Positions 27,335 to 35,691 of a stretch of DNA of 64,000 nucleotides are shown here, piece after piece. The position numbers and the translations under genes were made by a program. Positions within the stretch are counted from its first letter, which is position 1; each line of letters opens with the position of its first letter. Origin of the DNA: CAJQGY01 sp964417685 (GTDB lineage Bacteria > Pseudomonadota > Gammaproteobacteria > Magnimaribacterales > D2472); NCBI GenBank assembly GCA_964417685.1, contig CAYQIT010000001.1, positions 124,001-188,000 on the forward strand, read 5' to 3'. The notes under the pieces were generated by a model that did no database searches, was not told the DNA's origin, and saw nothing but the letters and a program-made list of their open reading frames with translations.

Positions 27335-27715
27335 ATGAAGTTATACCTATGCTTTATAATACTAATTTTCCAATCTTATGTATCTGCAGAATTAAATACT
27401 TTTCACAATTGTGCTTTATCTGCTAAAGATTCTTTTTTCTTAACTGACAATTTTAAAAATAGGCCTATCAGCTTCTCAAATAATCCTATTGATGTTGAGG
27501 TTAAAAATTTACTCGCTAATAAACTAAATAAAAATGACCTTTTTTTGTTAAAAGACCTAGACAAACTTTTTGACTGGGATAGAAGAAATGGAATGAAATA
27601 TATATATAAAATTTTAGAGGTAATGGATAACAACTATAAAATCAATGAGAATGATGATATTGAATTTAAGCATTACAAGAAAAAACATACCAATATTTGC
27701 ATTACAATAGATTAA
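27335..27715 (+). CDS. Secreted small protein of unknown function
   Basis: The 126-residue protein has a signal peptide (about 1-18, ending YVSAE). The mature part is charged and probably helical, with two cysteines (near 25 and 122) that could form a disulfide. I do not recognise the family. It directly follows the 47-residue membrane protein and is followed after one base by another secreted protein, so the three look like one translational unit. Confidence 0.65.
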   Translation: MKLYLCFIILIFQSYVSAELNTFHNCALSAKDSFFLTDNFKNRPISFSNNPIDVEVKNLLANKLNKNDLFLLKDLDKLFDWDRRNGMKYIYKILEVMDNNYKINENDDIEFKHYKKKHTNICITID

Positions 27716-27716
27716 T

Positions 27717-28220
27717 ATGAAATATCTAATTCTAAAAACTGTACTTATCCTTCCATTTATTTCTTATGCTCAAGATAGTTCAGACCTAAAAATTAAAGAA
27801 AATATAACCCATAAATGCGCTGTTGTAATCACTTCCAGAATAAATGACAACCAAGACCCATATCAGTATGCATTAGATAGAATTAGGATGTGTAAAAAAG
27901 CAGATATCCTCTCTGTTAATAGCTTTTTAGATTCACTCACTACAAAAGTTTATTTCAATGACTTAATGAGAGGTTTTTGTGATTTTGAAAAACAAATCAT
28001 TACAGACGTTAACAAAGACTCATCTAGTCTAAGTTGTGTTCATGTGGGTAAAGAAAGGCCTAGAAGAAATTTAAAACTTCCTTTAAGCCTTAATAAAAAT
28101 AATAAAACTACCTATTACAAACCTGACTATAGAGGCGGCGCTCATGATCAATTTGCCCCCGGTTGGAATAATGATCCAACACCATTAAAAGAACCCGGCC
28201 CATCTGGAACAAGGCCTTAA
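27717..28220 (+). CDS. Secreted small protein with Pro/Gly-rich tail, unknown
   Basis: The 167-residue protein has a signal peptide (about 1-18, ending SYAQ). Four cysteines (KCAV, MCKK, FCDF and SCVH) could form two disulfides. The last 35 residues are low-complexity and rich in proline, glycine and aromatic residues (PGWNNDPTPLKEPGPSG), as in surface or matrix-interacting tails. I do not recognise the family. It ends the three-gene cassette that starts at 27191 and converges on the MAPEG gene with 8 bases between. Confidence 0.65.
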   Translation: MKYLILKTVLILPFISYAQDSSDLKIKENITHKCAVVITSRINDNQDPYQYALDRIRMCKKADILSVNSFLDSLTTKVYFNDLMRGFCDFEKQIITDVNKDSSSLSCVHVGKERPRRNLKLPLSLNKNNKTTYYKPDYRGGAHDQFAPGWNNDPTPLKEPGPSGTRP

Positions 28221-28228
28221 AGTTTAGT

Positions 28229-28606
28229 TCAGACTAAATTACAAGCCATCCAGGCAATTGCACCAATAGATGGAAGCCACACAAGTGGTCTGATCAAAGG
28301 GATTGTATATACATTAAATACAGATCCTAGAAGATAAATTATTCTAGAAAATAACCATACATGCATTGGCAGTGAATTATCAACACCCAACTGTATAGAT
28401 AGAATTGATAATGCCAGAAATAAAGGTAGCGTTTCTTTAAGATTATCAGCAGATAAGGCTAATCTTTTTGAAAGCTCTGTTTTGCCTGATACATCACCCC
28501 CAATATATGTGAAGTCCTTAAAAGGCACTTTATGCAATGAAAAAATCATTGGCAAAAAAAGATTTAACAAGGAAAAGAAAACAACAATAATTAATATATC
28601 AATCAT
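28229..28606 (-). CDS. MAPEG family membrane protein
   Basis: The 125-residue protein has four hydrophobic helices. The signature RLALSADNLKETLPLF near residues 47-62 matches the MAPEG pattern (R-x-x-x-A-x-x-N-x-x-E). Eukaryotic members are glutathione transferases and eicosanoid enzymes; bacterial short forms are of uncertain activity, perhaps detoxification of reactive lipids. It is the usual bacterial length and is transcribed alone or with the small membrane protein 62 bases upstream. Confidence 0.8.
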   Translation of the reverse strand: MIDILIIVVFFSLLNLFLPMIFSLHKVPFKDFTYIGGDVSGKTELSKRLALSADNLKETLPLFLALSILSIQLGVDNSLPMHVWLFSRIIYLLGSVFNVYTIPLIRPLVWLPSIGAIAWMACNLV

Positions 28607-28667
28607 AATTTTAAGAAAATTTAACTAGTACCTAATATCTTAATGAATATCTTAATTTTATAAAAGC

Positions 28668-28820
28668 TTAATCATTAAGCTCATCATCTAGAGATTTTAA
28701 CTCCTCCTCATCCATATCTTCTTCATAAACAATCTCAGAATTATTTTTAGATATTAAATAAGAGGCTATTAAATAAACCACTAAAACGGTTACAAAAATT
28801 CCTATTAGTTGAAGCAACAT
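28668..28820 (-). CDS. 50-residue membrane protein with acidic tail
   Basis: A minus-strand frame from ATG 28820 encodes MLLQLIGIFVTVLVVYLIAS, then a very acidic cytoplasmic tail (EEDMDEEELKSLDDELND). An AAAGGTG Shine-Dalgarno lies about 7 bases before the ATG, one of the better ones in this AT-rich region. The arrangement of one helix followed by an acidic tail is common in small regulatory membrane proteins, but the function is unknown. It lies upstream of the MAPEG gene, in the same direction. Confidence 0.6.
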   Translation of the reverse strand: MLLQLIGIFVTVLVVYLIASYLISKNNSEIVYEEDMDEEELKSLDDELND

Positions 28821-28875
28821 ATAATCACCTTTAATTATTGTGTCATATAATAATATATGAAATATAGGATAAAAA

Positions 28876-29436
28876 ATGAATAAATTATTACAAATACTTC
28901 AAAATAGAACATCTCATAGAAGCCTTATAGAACCACATCCAACTTCTGATGAGATGGCAGAAGTATATAAAACTGCATTAAGATCTCCAGATCATGCTTG
29001 GTTAAAACCTTCAAGGTTTATAGAAGTTACTGGTGAGGGATTAACTAAGCTATCTGATATATTTTATACTTTTGCTAAAGATCATCTTAATATTTCTGAT
29101 CCAGATATATTGAATAAATACAAAAATGCTCCTTATAGAGCTCCGATGATTATTATATTAGTGACCAATCTTAAAGAACATCCAAAAGTTCCCTATATCG
29201 AACAAAAATTATCTACAGCAGCATCAGGTCAAAATATATTAAATGCATTAGAAATTCTGGGTTATTCAGGTATATGGAGGACAGGTAAATTAGCTTTTTC
29301 CTCTAAATTAGTAGATATGCTTGGATTAGATAGCAGTATGGAAATAGTAGGATTTTTATACATTGGAAGCAAAGAAGGTGAATCAAGAAAAATACCAGAA
29401 AGAAAAATTGAAGAATTTGTAACTAAATGGGATTAG
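28876..29436 (+). CDS. Nitroreductase family protein (YdjA-like)
   Basis: The 186-residue protein has the FMN-binding nitroreductase fold. N-terminal NRTSHRSL replaces the RRSxR motif, ALRSPDHAWLKPSRF aligns with the A-P-x-H-x-x-x-P-W region, and GIWRTG near residue 137 is the YdjA subgroup hallmark. It would reduce nitroaromatics or quinones with NAD(P)H; the physiological substrate is unknown. Its stop overlaps that of the convergent peptidase gene by 4 bases. Confidence 0.85.
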   Translation: MNKLLQILQNRTSHRSLIEPHPTSDEMAEVYKTALRSPDHAWLKPSRFIEVTGEGLTKLSDIFYTFAKDHLNISDPDILNKYKNAPYRAPMIIILVTNLKEHPKVPYIEQKLSTAASGQNILNALEILGYSGIWRTGKLAFSSKLVDMLGLDSSMEIVGFLYIGSKEGESRKIPERKIEEFVTKWD

Positions 29437-30131
29437 ATTTTAATTTTCTTTACTCCAGATAATTGATCCTCAAGAACCTCACCACTATTTAATTTCACAT
29501 CATACGTGTCATTGCTATCTTTAAATGCTACCGAATATGTTGGCTTACCATCAATCATATGCAATGCATTGAATCCTTCAATAGATATACAAGAGTCTAT
29601 TGAATTTGATTTTAGAACTTTTGCAACATAAGGCCTTCGATTTGGCTCTTCATCATAATGTGGGCAGCAAACCCCCTCAACAAATCCCAAGCAATCTAGA
29701 ATAGCAAGATCATGAGCCCATGAATCTGTAATACCTTTTTCAAACCAACAAATTGCTCCAGCGCTTACTCCGGACATAATAATTCCTTTGTCATATGCCT
29801 CTTTTAAAATAATATCTAAGCCCCAGTCTTTCCATACAGCTAACATGCTCTTGGTATTACCACCGCCTACAAAAATTATATCTTGAGCAAGAATATGCTC
29901 TCTGAGATTAATGGTTCTTTTAAAAAGGGATATGTCAGATGGTATGCAATCAATTGAATTAAATGCCCTATAAAAATTATTTATATAACCATTATCATCA
30001 CCAGTAGCAGTTGGAATAAAGCATACTTTAGGATTTTTTGCAGAAGATTGGCTAGCAATGTATTTTTCTATTTTTAGTTCACCTAGAGATCTACCAAATC
30101 CCCCGCCACCTATCGATATGATTTGCTTCAT
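29433..30131 (-). CDS. Peptidase S51 family (dipeptidase E/cyanophycinase-like)
   Basis: The 232-residue protein has N-terminal IISIGGGGFGR, IFVGGGNTKSML near residue 93, and the nucleophile strand-turn-helix SGVSAGAICWF near 120. A later CCPHYDEE supplies the probable histidine. This is the S51 fold (PepE, cyanophycinase). PepE cleaves dipeptides with N-terminal aspartate. It lies 9 bases after the exonuclease-like gene in a three-gene operon with an alpha/beta hydrolase. Confidence 0.85.
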   Translation of the reverse strand: MKQIISIGGGGFGRSLGELKIEKYIASQSSAKNPKVCFIPTATGDDNGYINNFYRAFNSIDCIPSDISLFKRTINLREHILAQDIIFVGGGNTKSMLAVWKDWGLDIILKEAYDKGIIMSGVSAGAICWFEKGITDSWAHDLAILDCLGFVEGVCCPHYDEEPNRRPYVAKVLKSNSIDSCISIEGFNALHMIDGKPTYSVAFKDSNDTYDVKLNSGEVLEDQLSGVKKIKI

Positions 30132-30140
30132 AATTTTTCC

Positions 30141-30818
30141 CTATTTTTTATTATTAAATTTTAATAATTTATTTTTCCATTTTCGAGTTAATACATTAAA
30201 TTCAGCTGTTTTAACAAAAAAATCTTTAAAGATTAGATCTCTGTCAACCATAAGAATCACAATCTGGCTTATATCAGTACCAAACATTACATTATGAGCA
30301 TTGGCATATGCGCATCCTTGAAGAAAATAATCCTCAATCCACTCTCGTTTCTTAATTTTTTTAGCAGTTTTGAAATCAATGATAGATGGAACCCCATTAA
30401 CAAGGCCCACACAATCAGCTGTTCCGGCATACAAACCATCGAGTATAAGACCAACTTCTAACCCCCAAATTTCATTGATTGAATTCAAGCCATCAGATAT
30501 AAATTTTTTGGTAATTAGGCGTGAGGTGTTTTGATCTGGAAGAGATATATCAAATTCATCCCATTGTTCTTTCTTAAGGTAATTTTCAAGAGCCTCATGA
30601 ACAGCTGTACCTATATCAGTGCTTTGCTTGATGATTCTGTCAGCTTCAAGATCACCAACTCTTTGTCTCCATCTATCAATACCCTCTGAAGCATTTGATG
30701 TATTGCTTAAAACCGTTGTAACACTTGGAACTGGTTTTCCGTTTGAGTCAAGATAATGTCTCCCTGAATCAAGCTCAACCCTCTCCAACTCAGGATAGTC
30801 ATATAGATTTTTTAACAT
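30141..30818 (-). CDS. Stand-alone PD-(D/E)XK exonuclease-like protein
   Basis: The 225-residue protein shows the RecB/lambda-exonuclease catalytic layout: GTAVHEAL with His74, a glutamate near 117-121, Asp135 in AGTADCVG, D-x-K as Asp148-Lys150 in SIIDFKTAKK, and Gln167 in FLQGCAYA. This resembles small phage exonucleases and the mitochondrial nuclease MGME1. It probably degrades DNA ends or flaps. No helicase or other recombination gene is adjacent, and no phage gene is near. It starts 4 bases after the lipase-like gene. Confidence 0.7.
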   Translation of the reverse strand: MLKNLYDYPELERVELDSGRHYLDSNGKPVPSVTTVLSNTSNASEGIDRWRQRVGDLEADRIIKQSTDIGTAVHEALENYLKKEQWDEFDISLPDQNTSRLITKKFISDGLNSINEIWGLEVGLILDGLYAGTADCVGLVNGVPSIIDFKTAKKIKKREWIEDYFLQGCAYANAHNVMFGTDISQIVILMVDRDLIFKDFFVKTAEFNVLTRKWKNKLLKFNNKK

Positions 30819-30822
30819 AAAA

Positions 30823-31728
30823 TTATTCTATATTAGAATCTATAAATTTAATCAAATCCTTAAAAGATTTTTGCTTATTAATTTCATTAAATACCTCGTG
30901 TCGCGAACCACTTACTAAATTAATTTCAGTTTTATGAAACCTTTGAAGTAAAAATTCATGAAGAGACATAACTCCTTTACCATTTATACCTACAGGATCT
31001 TGATCACCAGAGATTAGATAGATAGGTAGATCAAGATTTGAATTTATATACTTATTAATATCAAAAACCTTTAACATTTGATTGCTTAATTGATACCACA
31101 AAGAATTAGTTACCAGAAATCCACACTTAGGATCATCTGTATATTCATCTACACTTGCTTCATCTCTTGAAATCCAATCATTTGGAGTCCTGTTTGGGGA
31201 AAATATATTGTTATATTTTCTCATTGTGATCTTATCAATAAATTTACTATAGGATTTTTTTCCAAACAAAAATGATAAAAAGGTTACGAGCCTTCGTTGA
31301 GCTAAGATCGTTTGATTTGGAATTAAGGATGAACCAGTTAATATTAATGCATCTATATTTTGATATTTTTGAATAACTCCCATAGCTATCCATGAACCCA
31401 TGCTATGTCCAATTAATATTTTATTTAAGTTAGGAAATTTTTGACTTACATAATCTAAGATATAAATTAAATTATTTTCAACATCTTCAAAATCATCAGC
31501 ATTTGAAAAATAACCTGGAGTAGCTCCATCATCTATGTACTTACCATGGCCAAGGTGATCTGTACATATAACATGGTATCCGGCAACATTAAGTTGTTTT
31601 ATTAACCACTTGTATCTATTAATATGCTCAGCCATTCCGTGGCTAATAACTACAACTCCTTTTATGGATTCAGTAACTGAAAAGCACTCATAAATAAATT
31701 TGTTATCAATAGGCAATTTTATAGACAT
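30823..31728 (-). CDS. Alpha/beta hydrolase, monoacylglycerol lipase-like
   Basis: The 301-residue cytoplasmic protein has VVISHGMAEHINRY near residue 28 (the HGxxEHxxRY pattern typical of monoacylglycerol lipase and lysophospholipase L2), TDHLGHGKY, the nucleophile elbow IGHSMGSW near 108, an aspartate in GDQDPVG and the final histidine in GSRHEVFNE. It would hydrolyse monoacylglycerols or lysophospholipids. It leads the operon that continues with the exonuclease and the S51 peptidase, and it is divergent from the FabH-like gene. Confidence 0.85.
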   Translation of the reverse strand: MSIKLPIDNKFIYECFSVTESIKGVVVISHGMAEHINRYKWLIKQLNVAGYHVICTDHLGHGKYIDDGATPGYFSNADDFEDVENNLIYILDYVSQKFPNLNKILIGHSMGSWIAMGVIQKYQNIDALILTGSSLIPNQTILAQRRLVTFLSFLFGKKSYSKFIDKITMRKYNNIFSPNRTPNDWISRDEASVDEYTDDPKCGFLVTNSLWYQLSNQMLKVFDINKYINSNLDLPIYLISGDQDPVGINGKGVMSLHEFLLQRFHKTEINLVSGSRHEVFNEINKQKSFKDLIKFIDSNIE

Positions 31729-31766
31729 AATTTATAATAAACCCAATCAATTATTAAATAAATGAT

Positions 31767-32876
31767 ATGAATGATATAAGCATTATTGGAACAGGTTTAT
31801 GGTATCCAGATGAAATAACTACCAATGAGGAAATAGTTAATTCATATAACACTTATGTAGACAACTATAATGAGGTAAATAAGCTTAATATTGCAGAAGG
31901 AAGTGTTTCAGCCTTATCTCATTCATCAGAAGAGTTCATTGCAAAAGCTTCTGGTATTAAAACTAGAAGAATTATAGATAAGAAAAATTCACTTGATCCA
32001 GAGCTTATGAGGCCCGTGACAAAAAATGAAGATGAATCTGAACTCTCTTTGCTAGCTCAGGTAGGAATAAGTGCTGCAAAGAAAGCAATGGAAAATGCAA
32101 ATGTATCTGCTGATCAGATTGATGGAGTAATATTAGGGACATCTCATTCAGGAAGAAACTATCCAGCTGTAGCAATTGAAATACAAGAGGAGCTTGGTAT
32201 AAATGGCTATGCTTATGACATGCTAGTTGGGTGTTCTTCTACAACTTTTGCTATTAGCAATGCCTATACTGACATAGCATCAGGTATGTCTGATACTGTT
32301 CTAGTTATAAACCCGGAAATTACTACTCCTGGTTTAAGTTTCACAAATAGAGATGTTCACTTTATTTTTGGTGATGGATGTGTAGCAACTATATTGCAAA
32401 GAAATAATACAAAAGGATTTAAGATTCTTGATAGAAAACTTGTAACTAAATTTTCTAATAATATTAGAAGTGATCTAAGTTATTTTAATAGAACAGCATC
32501 AAATAAAAAAACTTCAGAAGAACTCCTTTTTTATCAAAATGGCAGGAGTGTGTTTAAAGAGGTTTGCCCATTGGTTGCTAAAACAATTAACGAACAGTTA
32601 GATAAAAACAATATTTCACCTGACGATATCTCAAAGTTTTGGCTGCATCAAGCTAATAGCAAAATGATAAGATTGATTGTATCAAAAGTTATAGGTTCTG
32701 ATGATTTTGATGAAAATCTAGCGCCGCTTCCTATGCAAGACTATGGTAATTTAGCATCTGCTGGATCTATGTTTGCTTTCAATTTACATAATGATCTTAA
32801 GTCTGGTGAAAAAGGAATAGTTTGTTCTTTTGGAGCTGGGTATTCAATTGGATCACTCCTAGTCGAAAAAATTTAA
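31767..32876 (+). CDS. fabH: Beta-ketoacyl-ACP synthase III-like enzyme
   Basis: The 369-residue thiolase-fold enzyme has its active-site cysteine in LVGCSSTTF (Cys156), the histidine in WLHQANSKM (about 293) and the asparagine in YGNLASAG (about 327), the Cys-His-Asn triad of FabH. It is longer than FabH of the main fatty-acid cluster (about 317) because of an N-terminal insertion between about 28 and 90. In this it resembles the Pseudomonas second FabH, which primes fatty-acid synthesis with medium-chain acyl-CoA from beta-oxidation. No other fab gene is adjacent. Confidence 0.82.
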   Translation: MNDISIIGTGLWYPDEITTNEEIVNSYNTYVDNYNEVNKLNIAEGSVSALSHSSEEFIAKASGIKTRRIIDKKNSLDPELMRPVTKNEDESELSLLAQVGISAAKKAMENANVSADQIDGVILGTSHSGRNYPAVAIEIQEELGINGYAYDMLVGCSSTTFAISNAYTDIASGMSDTVLVINPEITTPGLSFTNRDVHFIFGDGCVATILQRNNTKGFKILDRKLVTKFSNNIRSDLSYFNRTASNKKTSEELLFYQNGRSVFKEVCPLVAKTINEQLDKNNISPDDISKFWLHQANSKMIRLIVSKVIGSDDFDENLAPLPMQDYGNLASAGSMFAFNLHNDLKSGEKGIVCSFGAGYSIGSLLVEKI

Positions 32877-32917
32877 ATTTAGCTAACAATTAAGAAGAAT
32901 ATATTTATAATACGACC

Positions 32918-33061
32918 ATGGCACAATACGACGCAGTAATAGTTTTTATAATAGCAACTATATTTGTTTCCTTTTATATATTTATAGAAGCTAGACCTCA
33001 TGGCTCATCTTTTATTGCGGATGTAAAAGACACTCTTAAAAGGTTTTTTAGAGTTAAATAA
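32918..33061 (+). CDS. 47-residue single-helix membrane protein
   Basis: The frame encodes MAQYDAVIVFIIATIFVSFYIFI, then EARPHGSSFIADVKDTLKRFFRVK, so one helix followed by a basic amphipathic tail. An AAGAAG motif lies upstream at a long spacing. It ends 1 base before the TspO start, so it is probably co-translated with it. I do not recognise it. The charge pattern and tight junction support a real gene. Confidence 0.55.
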   Translation: MAQYDAVIVFIIATIFVSFYIFIEARPHGSSFIADVKDTLKRFFRVK

Positions 33062-33062
33062 A

Positions 33063-33506
33063 TTGCTCTCTAAAAATAAGAACTTAATATTTATATTTGT
33101 AATATTAGCCTTGATTCTTGGTGGTCTATCATCCAGCAATACAGCATCAGATCCTTGGTATCTGAGTCTTAATAAATCTGAACTTAACCCTCCTGGGTAC
33201 GTTTTTGGTATTGTCTGGCCAATTCTATACATTTTAATGGCTATTTCAGCCTACATAACATATCAAAAAGTTTATCAACTTTTCTATAGTCAGCTTTTAT
33301 TTAATACAGCTTGGTCTTGGATATTCTTCTATTTCCACCAACCAATAATCGCCCTTGTGGATATATATGTGCTGATAATAATTAATATTTATATTTTATT
33401 TAAAATGTTCAATATCAGTAATTTAGCTGGATATCTATATATACCTTATATAGTATGGCTATGCTTTGCTTCCTACTTAAATCTATTTATAGTTTTATTT
33501 AATTAG
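33063..33506 (+). CDS. tspO: TspO/MBR family membrane protein
   Basis: The 147-residue protein has five hydrophobic helices, the usual TspO length. The family motif WYLSLNKSELNPPGYVFGIVWPILY near residues 32-56 (recognisable as W-x5-PP-x-x-VF-x-x-VW-x-x-LY) is diagnostic. TspO proteins bind porphyrins and tetrapyrroles and are linked to oxygen or light responses in bacteria. The start is a TTG one base after the preceding small gene. The stop overlaps the convergent nucleoside transporter gene by 4 bases. Confidence 0.88.
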   Translation: MLSKNKNLIFIFVILALILGGLSSSNTASDPWYLSLNKSELNPPGYVFGIVWPILYILMAISAYITYQKVYQLFYSQLLFNTAWSWIFFYFHQPIIALVDIYVLIIINIYILFKMFNISNLAGYLYIPYIVWLCFASYLNLFIVLFN

Positions 33507-34729
33507 ATAAATATAGATAAGACTAGGCCAGTCATACAAGATGCAAGAGTAGCTCCTACAAGAGCCTTTAAGGACACTTCAATTAATTCAGGTTTCTTTT
33601 CAGGCGCCATTGCACTTATACCTGCAACTAAAATCCCTATTGAAGAAAAATTAGCAAAACCACAAAGTCCATACAATGTAATAAGCCTTGATCTATCTGA
33701 AAGTGCTCCTTCAGATAATGCTGCTAAATCAAGGTATGCAACAAATTCATTTAAGGCTGTTTTAGTTCCAAGCAACTTACCAGATATTAAAGCCTCATCC
33801 CATGGAATACCCATCATCCAAGCGATTGGTGCAAACATATAACCAAGAATAAGTTTTAAAGAAAGGTCCTCTCCACCTAAAGATATTGGTATTAAGCCAA
33901 GTATTGAATCAGCAATAAAAACAAGCGCTATGAATGCCAAAACAATTGAACCAACACTTAATGCAATATTCATTCCGTCGCTTGTACCACGTGTAATTGC
34001 ATCCATAGTACTTTCATATACCCTAGGAGTTTCCGAAGATTCAAAATCAGTAACATGATTGGATGGAATCATAATATTTGCATAAACAATTGCTGCAGGA
34101 ACAGACAAGATAGATGCAATTAAAAAATGTTGTATTAGATTGATATCTTCGAACTTCATATCCAGTATGCTAACTAAAGCAATCATCACCGAACCAGCAA
34201 CAGTAGCCATTCCAGTGGTCATTAATATTAACAATTCTTTTTTGGATAGATCTTTTAGGTATGGCCTTATTAATAGAGGAGCTTCAACCTGACCTACAAA
34301 CACATTTGCTGCTCCACCTAAACCTATAGGGCCACCTATGTTAAAAAGCTTCTGACATACAATTGAAAACCCTTTAACTAAAATTGGTAAAACGCCCCAA
34401 TACCACAGAATTGCTGTTAAACAAGACATCACGATAATAAATGGCAATATGTGAAAAGCAAAAATCATGCCGTCAGCAGGATCTCCTAAATAACCAAACA
34501 TAAAAATAGTACCCTCTTTTGTGGCTACCTTTAATACTTCTACACCATCTGCTAGATAGGTAAAGAAAGATGTTATAAGCGGTGCCTTTAAAAGCAGTAA
34601 CGCAAGAAATATCTGAAAAGCTATACCAGCAACAAGATGCTTATAGTTTATTAGCTTAATATTATTTGAGAATGGAATAGCCAATGCTATCAAACCAATG
34701 AAACCAATCAGTATTTGTATATATTGCAT
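33503..34729 (-). CDS. Concentrative nucleoside transporter (CNT/NupC family)
   Basis: The 408-residue protein has about ten helices. The middle carries GPIGLGGAANVFVGQVEAPLLIRPYL near 135-160 (the conserved G-x-x-x-NxFxGQxEAP substrate-site motif) and a later NEFVAYLDL and GFANFSSIGI, all diagnostic for CNT carriers. These import nucleosides with H+ or Na+. It starts 3 bases after a 2-oxoglutarate-type oxygenase gene, hinting that the oxygenase may act on an imported nucleoside or base. Confidence 0.9.
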   Translation of the reverse strand: MQYIQILIGFIGLIALAIPFSNNIKLINYKHLVAGIAFQIFLALLLLKAPLITSFFTYLADGVEVLKVATKEGTIFMFGYLGDPADGMIFAFHILPFIIVMSCLTAILWYWGVLPILVKGFSIVCQKLFNIGGPIGLGGAANVFVGQVEAPLLIRPYLKDLSKKELLILMTTGMATVAGSVMIALVSILDMKFEDINLIQHFLIASILSVPAAIVYANIMIPSNHVTDFESSETPRVYESTMDAITRGTSDGMNIALSVGSIVLAFIALVFIADSILGLIPISLGGEDLSLKLILGYMFAPIAWMMGIPWDEALISGKLLGTKTALNEFVAYLDLAALSEGALSDRSRLITLYGLCGFANFSSIGILVAGISAMAPEKKPELIEVSLKALVGATLASCMTGLVLSIFI

Positions 34730-34732
34730 AAT

Positions 34733-35647
34733 TTAGTATAGCTTAATAGCCTTTAATCTTTCATTTAAAAAATCATCTGCTATCACACCTTTTGATTCAG
34801 GGTCAAAGATATCAGACAAATTAGTTTCTGGAGATGGGTGCATAAAAAATGGGATACTGTACCTAGATGAGGGTTCGTTATCTACATATTGAACTACTCT
34901 ATGGGTGGTGCTCTTAAGTTTTTTATTTGTTACAAGCTGCATCATGTCACCAATATTACAAACAATTGAATTTATGCTTGGTTTTACTTTTATCCATTCA
35001 CCATTTTTATTTAAGACCTCTAATCCCCCTTCTTCTGCTCCAACTAATAAGGTGATTAAATTAATGTCTTCGTGAGCTCTAGCCCTATGAATATTTTCAT
35101 TATTAAAGACAGGTGGATAATGAATGGGTCTTAGAAGTGAATTTCCTTTAGATGTCCAAGAATCAAAAAAATGTTTATCTATCTTTAATGATTGAGCAAT
35201 GGTTCGAAGTACCCTAGTTCCTATATTGTGAAGCTCGTTAAATAGTAGATCAAAATTATCGTTAAAATCTTTTAGTTCATCTATGTTGATATTTGCAGGT
35301 ATTTTATCTGAATATGTATTGTCTATAACCGGACCGTGATGCCAAAACTCTTTAAGATCAGCGACACTTTCACCAACTGCAGTTTCAACACCAAAAGGTG
35401 TGTAGCCTCTAGCACCTTTAAGAGAAGGATTATGATATTTTTTTTTAGTCTCTTCTGACAGATTAAAAAAATCTTTAGATGATTTATAGCATTGACTAAG
35501 AACAGATTGTGATAAACCATGATCAGTAATAGAAAAAAAGCCATGGTTATTCAGAGCACTATCTAAAAGTTCTATTGATTTAGAATCTCCCTCTTCAATA
35601 CTTTTAAAAGATAGTTCAGGTATTTGTATATCTGTATTCATAGGCAT
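34733..35647 (-). CDS. Isopenicillin N synthase-like 2-oxoglutarate/Fe(II) oxygenase
   Basis: The 304-residue protein has the DIOX N-terminal segment (FFSITDHGLS) and the double-stranded beta-helix core. The iron ligands are His and Asp in RAHEDINLIT (about 187-189) and the distal His in STTHRVV (about 246). RYSIPFF contains the R-x-S motif that binds 2-oxoglutarate. Members hydroxylate or oxidise varied small molecules. The adjacent nucleoside transporter is the only clue to substrate. A hairpin just upstream separates it from the TonB receptor gene. Confidence 0.85.
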   Translation of the reverse strand: MPMNTDIQIPELSFKSIEEGDSKSIELLDSALNNHGFFSITDHGLSQSVLSQCYKSSKDFFNLSEETKKKYHNPSLKGARGYTPFGVETAVGESVADLKEFWHHGPVIDNTYSDKIPANINIDELKDFNDNFDLLFNELHNIGTRVLRTIAQSLKIDKHFFDSWTSKGNSLLRPIHYPPVFNNENIHRARAHEDINLITLLVGAEEGGLEVLNKNGEWIKVKPSINSIVCNIGDMMQLVTNKKLKSTTHRVVQYVDNEPSSRYSIPFFMHPSPETNLSDIFDPESKGVIADDFLNERLKAIKLY

Positions 35648-35650
35648 TAA

Positions 35651-35675
35651 AAAAGGCGGTATAAAACCGCCTTTT
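35651..35675 (-). terminator. Terminator after the TonB receptor gene
   Basis: Perfect 10-bp arms AAAAGGCGGT (35651-35660) and ACCGCCTTTT (35666-35675) surround a 5-base loop. On the minus strand the stem is followed by a run of T. It lies 17 bases past the stop of the TonB receptor gene at 35692 and just before the start of the oxygenase gene. Confidence 0.85.
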
Positions 35676-35691
35676 AATTATATATCAATTA

